NCBI GenBank assembly: GCA_021827465.1
Contig: JAKAVX010000104.1
Coordinates: 1-7,840, forward strand
Origin: Deltaproteobacteria bacterium
GTDB taxonomy: Bacteria > Desulfobacterota_B > Binatia > Binatales > Binataceae
Direction: 5' to 3'
DNA: 7,840 nt
The translations under genes were made by a program, and so were the position numbers. Shown piece by piece: positions 4,999 through 7,840 of this stretch. Below the pieces are notes generated by a model. It had not been told where the DNA came from and made no database searches. It saw only the letters and a program-made list of their open reading frames with translations. Within the stretch, counting starts at the first letter, position 1. Each line of letters begins with the position of its first letter.

Positions 4999-6711
4999 TC
5001 ATTTGCTCAAGGCGAAGACGAACATCTCGCCCGATTCGGGAGTCTTCGAGGCGGCCTTTGCGCCGAACGCGCCGAGCCAGTCGGGCTCGGTCACCGAGCG
5101 CCCGACCACCAGCGCGACGTATTGCTTTCCGTCCGTCATGTAGGTCATCGGCGCTGCGCCGACTCCGCTTCCGACGTTGAACTTCCACAGCACCTTGCCG
5201 CTTCGCGCGTCGACCGCCTTGAACCATCCGTCGAAGGTGCCGTAGAAGACGAGTCCGCCGCCCGTCGTGAGCACTCCGCCGTTATACCAGAGCGGCTCCT
5301 TGATGCTCCATTCGGCTTTCTGTTCGACCGGGTTCCACGCGATCAACTGGCCCTGGTAACCGCCGGGACCTGCGTAGACCTTGGCGGGGTTGATGCCGAG
5401 GTACATCATGCCGCGATGGTACTTCACCTTTTCCTCCTTGGCCGTCATGCAGAGATTGTTGGCGGTCAGGTAGACAAGGTTGGTCTCGGAGTCGAACGAC
5501 ATCGGCTGCCAGTTCTTGCCGCCGAGCGCGCTCGGACAGACGTTCTTGGCCTCATGGGTAAGCGTCGGGCGCATTGCGCGAACCTCGATCGGGCGCCCGG
5601 TCTTGAGATCGATCCCCGTGGCCCAGTTCACGTTCACGAACGGCTTGGCCGAGATGAGCTGGCCGGTCTTGCGATTGGCGACGTAGAAGAAGCCGTTGCG
5701 ATCGGCGTGCAACAGCGCGGGGACTTCCTTCCCGGCGATCGTCAGATTGACGAGCATCGCTTCGTTGACGCCGTCGTAGTCCCACGCGTCGGCGGGAGTG
5801 TACTGGATGTGCCAGAGTATCTTTCCGTTGTCGGGGTCGATCGCGAGCAGACTCGAACTGTAGAGATTCGTGTACTTGCCGTAATCGGGCGTGTCGGCGC
5901 GCTGGCTCGTGTCCCACGGACCCGGATTGCTGGTTCCGTAATAGATGATGTTGAGCTTGGGATCGTAGGAGCCGACCAACCACGCGGCCGCGGCGCCATG
6001 CTTCCAGCTATCGCCCTTCCAGGTGTCGTGACCGGGTTCGCCGGGCCCGGGAACCGTGTAGGTGCGCCAAAGCAGCTTGCCGGTTTTAGCGTCGAACGCG
6101 GAGATATAGCCGCGCACGCCGTACTCGCCGCCGCCGAAGCCGGTGACCACTTTGTTTCCGACCACGAGCGGAGGAGACGTTATCACCGAGCCCTGCTTGT
6201 AATCGACGACCTTGCTGCGCCACAGCACCTTGCCGGTGGTCGCATCGAGAGCGACGAGAAAGCCGTTCAGTTGCCCGACGAAGATGCGGCCGTCGGAGTA
6301 CGCGACGCCGCGATTGTTCACGTCGCAGCAGGCGTACTGGATGACGCCCTGCGGAATATTGGAGCTGTAGCGCCACTTCATCACGCCGGTTCTCGCGTCG
6401 AGCGCGTACACGTACTTCGGTCCCCACGAACTCGACACGTAGAGCGTGTTGCCGACGACCAGCGGCGTCGATTCGTTCGATCGCAGGGTGCCGAGCGAAA
6501 AAGCCCACGCCGCGCGCAGATTGCTGATATTTTTGGTGTCGATCTGATCAAGCGGGCTGAAATGGGTATCGGCGTAGTCGTTGCCGTAAATCGTCCAGCC
6601 GACGTTCTTGCCCGCCGCTTTCTGCGCATGCGCCGAAACCGGCGCCAACGCAAGGCCGAGCGCAACGGCAAGCATCAGGCTGATGACCAGGGACTTTCGT
6701 TGAGGCTTCAT
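4999..6711 (-). CDS. PQQ-dependent alcohol dehydrogenase, lanthanide-type (XoxF/PedH-like) by active-site signature
   Basis: A periplasmic quinoprotein that oxidises an alcohol with bound PQQ and donates electrons to cytochrome c. It has 570 aa from ATG 6711 (GGAGAG 9 nt upstream). The frame is open 21 codons further, but starting at 6711 gives a textbook signal peptide (basic 'KPQRK', hydrophobic core 8-24, 'VSAHA' cleavage near 29). It is an eight-bladed propeller with repeated W-docking motifs such as 'DATTGKVLW' and 'DARSGKVLW'. Active-site features: vicinal Cys128-Cys129; Glu196 in 'GGEYGVRG'; the PQQ-stacking Trp244; Asn262 in 'GTSNP'; catalytic Asp311; and Asp313 in 'WDYDGVNE'. Known Ca-dependent MxaF has Ala at the last position, while lanthanide enzymes have Asp, so a rare-earth cofactor is expected. 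There is no C-terminal heme motif, so it is not a quinohemoprotein. The substrate (methanol, ethanol or another alcohol) cannot be told from sequence. The cytochrome c gene follows by 70 bp; no xoxJ-like or pqq gene is visible. Confidence 0.93.
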   Translation of the reverse strand: MKPQRKSLVISLMLAVALGLALAPVSAHAQKAAGKNVGWTIYGNDYADTHFSPLDQIDTKNISNLRAAWAFSLGTLRSNESTPLVVGNTLYVSSSWGPKYVYALDARTGVMKWRYSSNIPQGVIQYACCDVNNRGVAYSDGRIFVGQLNGFLVALDATTGKVLWRSKVVDYKQGSVITSPPLVVGNKVVTGFGGGEYGVRGYISAFDAKTGKLLWRTYTVPGPGEPGHDTWKGDSWKHGAAAAWLVGSYDPKLNIIYYGTSNPGPWDTSQRADTPDYGKYTNLYSSSLLAIDPDNGKILWHIQYTPADAWDYDGVNEAMLVNLTIAGKEVPALLHADRNGFFYVANRKTGQLISAKPFVNVNWATGIDLKTGRPIEVRAMRPTLTHEAKNVCPSALGGKNWQPMSFDSETNLVYLTANNLCMTAKEEKVKYHRGMMYLGINPAKVYAGPGGYQGQLIAWNPVEQKAEWSIKEPLWYNGGVLTTGGGLVFYGTFDGWFKAVDARSGKVLWKFNVGSGVGAAPMTYMTDGKQYVALVVGRSVTEPDWLGAFGAKAASKTPESGEMFVFALSK

Positions 6712-6801
6712 CCAGAGTTTCTCTCCCCGTCTCTCGTAGATTCGCGCCACGATATCGCGACGGCCGGAGCGCAAGCCGGCCGGTCTTGAACAACGCGCGA
6801 A

Positions 6802-6830
6802 AAGCTAGTCGGTCGTGGCCGCGAGTTCAA
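6802..6830 (-). promoter_or_regulatory. Weak promoter candidate for the PQQ dehydrogenase gene
   Basis: In the 172-bp gap between ruvB and the dehydrogenase, minus-strand TTGAAC (6830-6825, 4 of 6) and TAGCTT (6807-6802, 3 of 6, keeping TA and the final T) are 17 nt apart. This would give a leader of roughly 85-90 nt. The match is weak. I see no convincing terminator for ruvB in the same gap. Confidence 0.25.
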
Positions 6831-6883
6831 TCGAAATCCGCGAACATCCGGCTGAGCGGAATCAAAACCGGTCTAAAATGCGG

Positions 6884-7840
6884 CTAGAAAAGCGACCCTC
6901 GGCGGGTGCGCCCGAGATGCGAATACGCGCGAGGCGTGGCGACGCGCCCGCGCGAAGTGCGCGCGATGAACCCCTCCTGCAACAGGAACGGCTCGTAGAC
7001 CTCCTCGATGGTGTCGGACTCTTCGCCCACCGCCGCCGCGAGGCTGTCCACTCCCACCGGGCCGCCGTCGAACTTGTCGATTATCGTCGCGAGGATGGCG
7101 CGGTCCATCTTGTCGAACCCGCACTGGTCGATTTCGAGCAGTTCGAGCGCTCCGAGCGCAACTTCCCGCGTCACCATCGGAGCGTCGTTGACCTGCGCGA
7201 AATCCCGCACCCGGCGCAACAGCCGATTCGCGATCCGCGGGGTCCCGCGCGCGCGTGAGGCTATTTCGCGGCCACCCTCATCATGTACCTTCACGCCCAA
7301 AAGATGCGCCGAGCGGCGCACGATCTCGCTCAGTTCGTCGTGCGCGTAGAATTCGAGATGAAAGTGCTGCCCGAAACGGTCGCGAAGCGGCGAACTCAGG
7401 AGTCCCGAGCGGGTGGTCGCGCCGACCAGCGTGAACGGCTTCACCGCGAGCTTCATCGTGCGCGCGCTCGGACCCTTGCCGACGACGATATTCAGCTCGT
7501 AGTCCTCCATCGCGGGATAGAGGATTTCCTCGACGACGCGGGCAAGCCGATGAATCTCGTCGATAAACAGCACGTCGCCCTTCTCTAGATCGGCGACGAT
7601 CGCGGCGAGGTCGCCCGCGCGCTCGATAGCGGGGCCCGACGTGACGCGCAGGTTGACGCCGAGTTCGCGCGCGATGATATGCGCGAGCGAGGTCTTGCCT
7701 AGACCCGGCGGTCCCGCGAACAGGACGTGGTCGAGGACCTCGGCCCGTTTTCGCGCCGCCTCGATCGACATCCCGAGCACGCGCTTTAGCCGCTCCTGTC
7801 CGACGAATTCGCCGAGCGTGCGCGGCCTCAGCGAAAAATC
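6884..7840 (-). CDS. ruvB: Holliday junction branch-migration ATPase RuvB (N-terminus cut by window edge)
   Basis: RuvB is the AAA+ hexameric motor that, with RuvA, drives branch migration of Holliday junctions before RuvC cuts. The 318 visible residues cover nearly the whole protein; the first two dozen or so residues lie outside. Motifs in visible numbering: '[11 protein letters not shown]' (5-15); Walker A 'GPPGLGKT' (43-50); Walker B 'VLFIDEIH' (90-97); sensor 1 'GATTR' (140-144); arginine-finger region 'PLRDRFG' (151-157); sensor 2 '[15 protein letters not shown]' (199-213); and the C-terminal winged helix with '[12 protein letters not shown]' (259-270) and '[17 protein letters not shown]' (294-310). 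All key residues are present, so it looks functional. The frame is open to base 7840, so no start is assigned. ruvA and ruvC are not in the window. The gene ends at a TAG 172 bp before the PQQ dehydrogenase start. Confidence 0.97.
   Translation of the reverse strand, partial: DFSLRPRTLGEFVGQERLKRVLGMSIEAARKRAEVLDHVLFAGPPGLGKTSLAHIIARELGVNLRVTSGPAIERAGDLAAIVADLEKGDVLFIDEIHRLARVVEEILYPAMEDYELNIVVGKGPSARTMKLAVKPFTLVGATTRSGLLSSPLRDRFGQHFHLEFYAHDELSEIVRRSAHLLGVKVHDEGGREIASRARGTPRIANRLLRRVRDFAQVNDAPMVTREVALGALELLEIDQCGFDKMDRAILATIIDKFDGGPVGVDSLAAAVGEESDTIEEVYEPFLLQEGFIARTSRGRVATPRAYSHLGRTRRGSLF

Noticed and set aside
6712..6774. A 21-residue N-terminal extension of the PQQ dehydrogenase
   Set aside because: It would put an Arg-rich tail before an otherwise normal signal peptide; the ATG at 6711 has its own RBS.
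4894..6789. A 631-codon open frame on the + strand, antisense to the PQQ dehydrogenase and part of the cytochrome c gene
   Set aside because: The translation shows no recognisable domain, while the opposite strand encodes complete conserved proteins. Long antisense frames are common opposite GC-rich genes, where third-position G/C removes stop codons.
1..7840. Mobile elements, CRISPR arrays, tRNA or rRNA genes, riboswitches, or a new defence system
   Set aside because: I saw no spaced repeats, terminal inverted repeats, transposase or nuclease-type genes, or tRNA-like cloverleaf; all substantial coding regions belong to known families.

Overview
The window is a GC-rich bacterial chromosomal stretch that is densely coded. 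It holds seven recognisable protein genes, two of them cut by the window edges, and no RNA genes, mobile elements, CRISPR arrays or integration marks that I can see. The mix of isocitrate dehydrogenase, RuvB, a stand-alone acyl-CoA dehydrogenase, a CYP125-like P450 and a periplasmic PQQ dehydrogenase with its own cytochrome c suggests an aerobic, Gram-negative-type environmental bacterium. Candidatus Binatota, Methylomirabilota or a proteobacterium would all fit. That placement is inference from gene content only.

Left region (1-660): the 5' part of icd (isocitrate dehydrogenase) runs leftward. It is divergent from a rightward acyl-CoA dehydrogenase gene, with 282 bp between them. This intergenic segment is the most structured non-coding DNA here. 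It holds a good sigma70-like promoter for icd, a perfect 16-bp palindrome over the expected icd start site, a 6-bp inverted repeat over the icd -35 box, and a second A/T-core inverted repeat just before the acyl-CoA dehydrogenase ribosome binding site.

Middle-left (661-3746): acyl-CoA dehydrogenase, an Ogt-type O6-alkylguanine-DNA alkyltransferase and a cytochrome P450 lie on the + strand with gaps of 50 and 66 bp, so they may be co-transcribed. The P450 and the dehydrogenase would suit oxidation of a lipid, terpenoid or steroid side chain. The DNA-repair gene between them is the odd member.

Middle-right (3774-6711): three leftward genes. In transcription order they are a secreted PQQ-dependent alcohol dehydrogenase, a small secreted class I cytochrome c that is probably its electron acceptor, and a cytosolic class I glutamine amidotransferase. 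The dehydrogenase has the Asp-x-Asp signature (Asp311/Asp313) that marks lanthanide-dependent enzymes of the XoxF/PedH kind, together with the vicinal Cys-Cys pair. It lacks a C-terminal heme domain, which fits with a separate cytochrome. No xoxJ-like gene or PQQ biosynthesis gene is visible.

Right edge (6884-7840): most of ruvB, the Holliday-junction branch-migration motor, also leftward, with its N-terminus beyond the window. I found no clearly new system. The points most worth checking are the lanthanide signature of the dehydrogenase/cytochrome pair and the paired palindromes in the icd/acyl-CoA dehydrogenase intergenic region.
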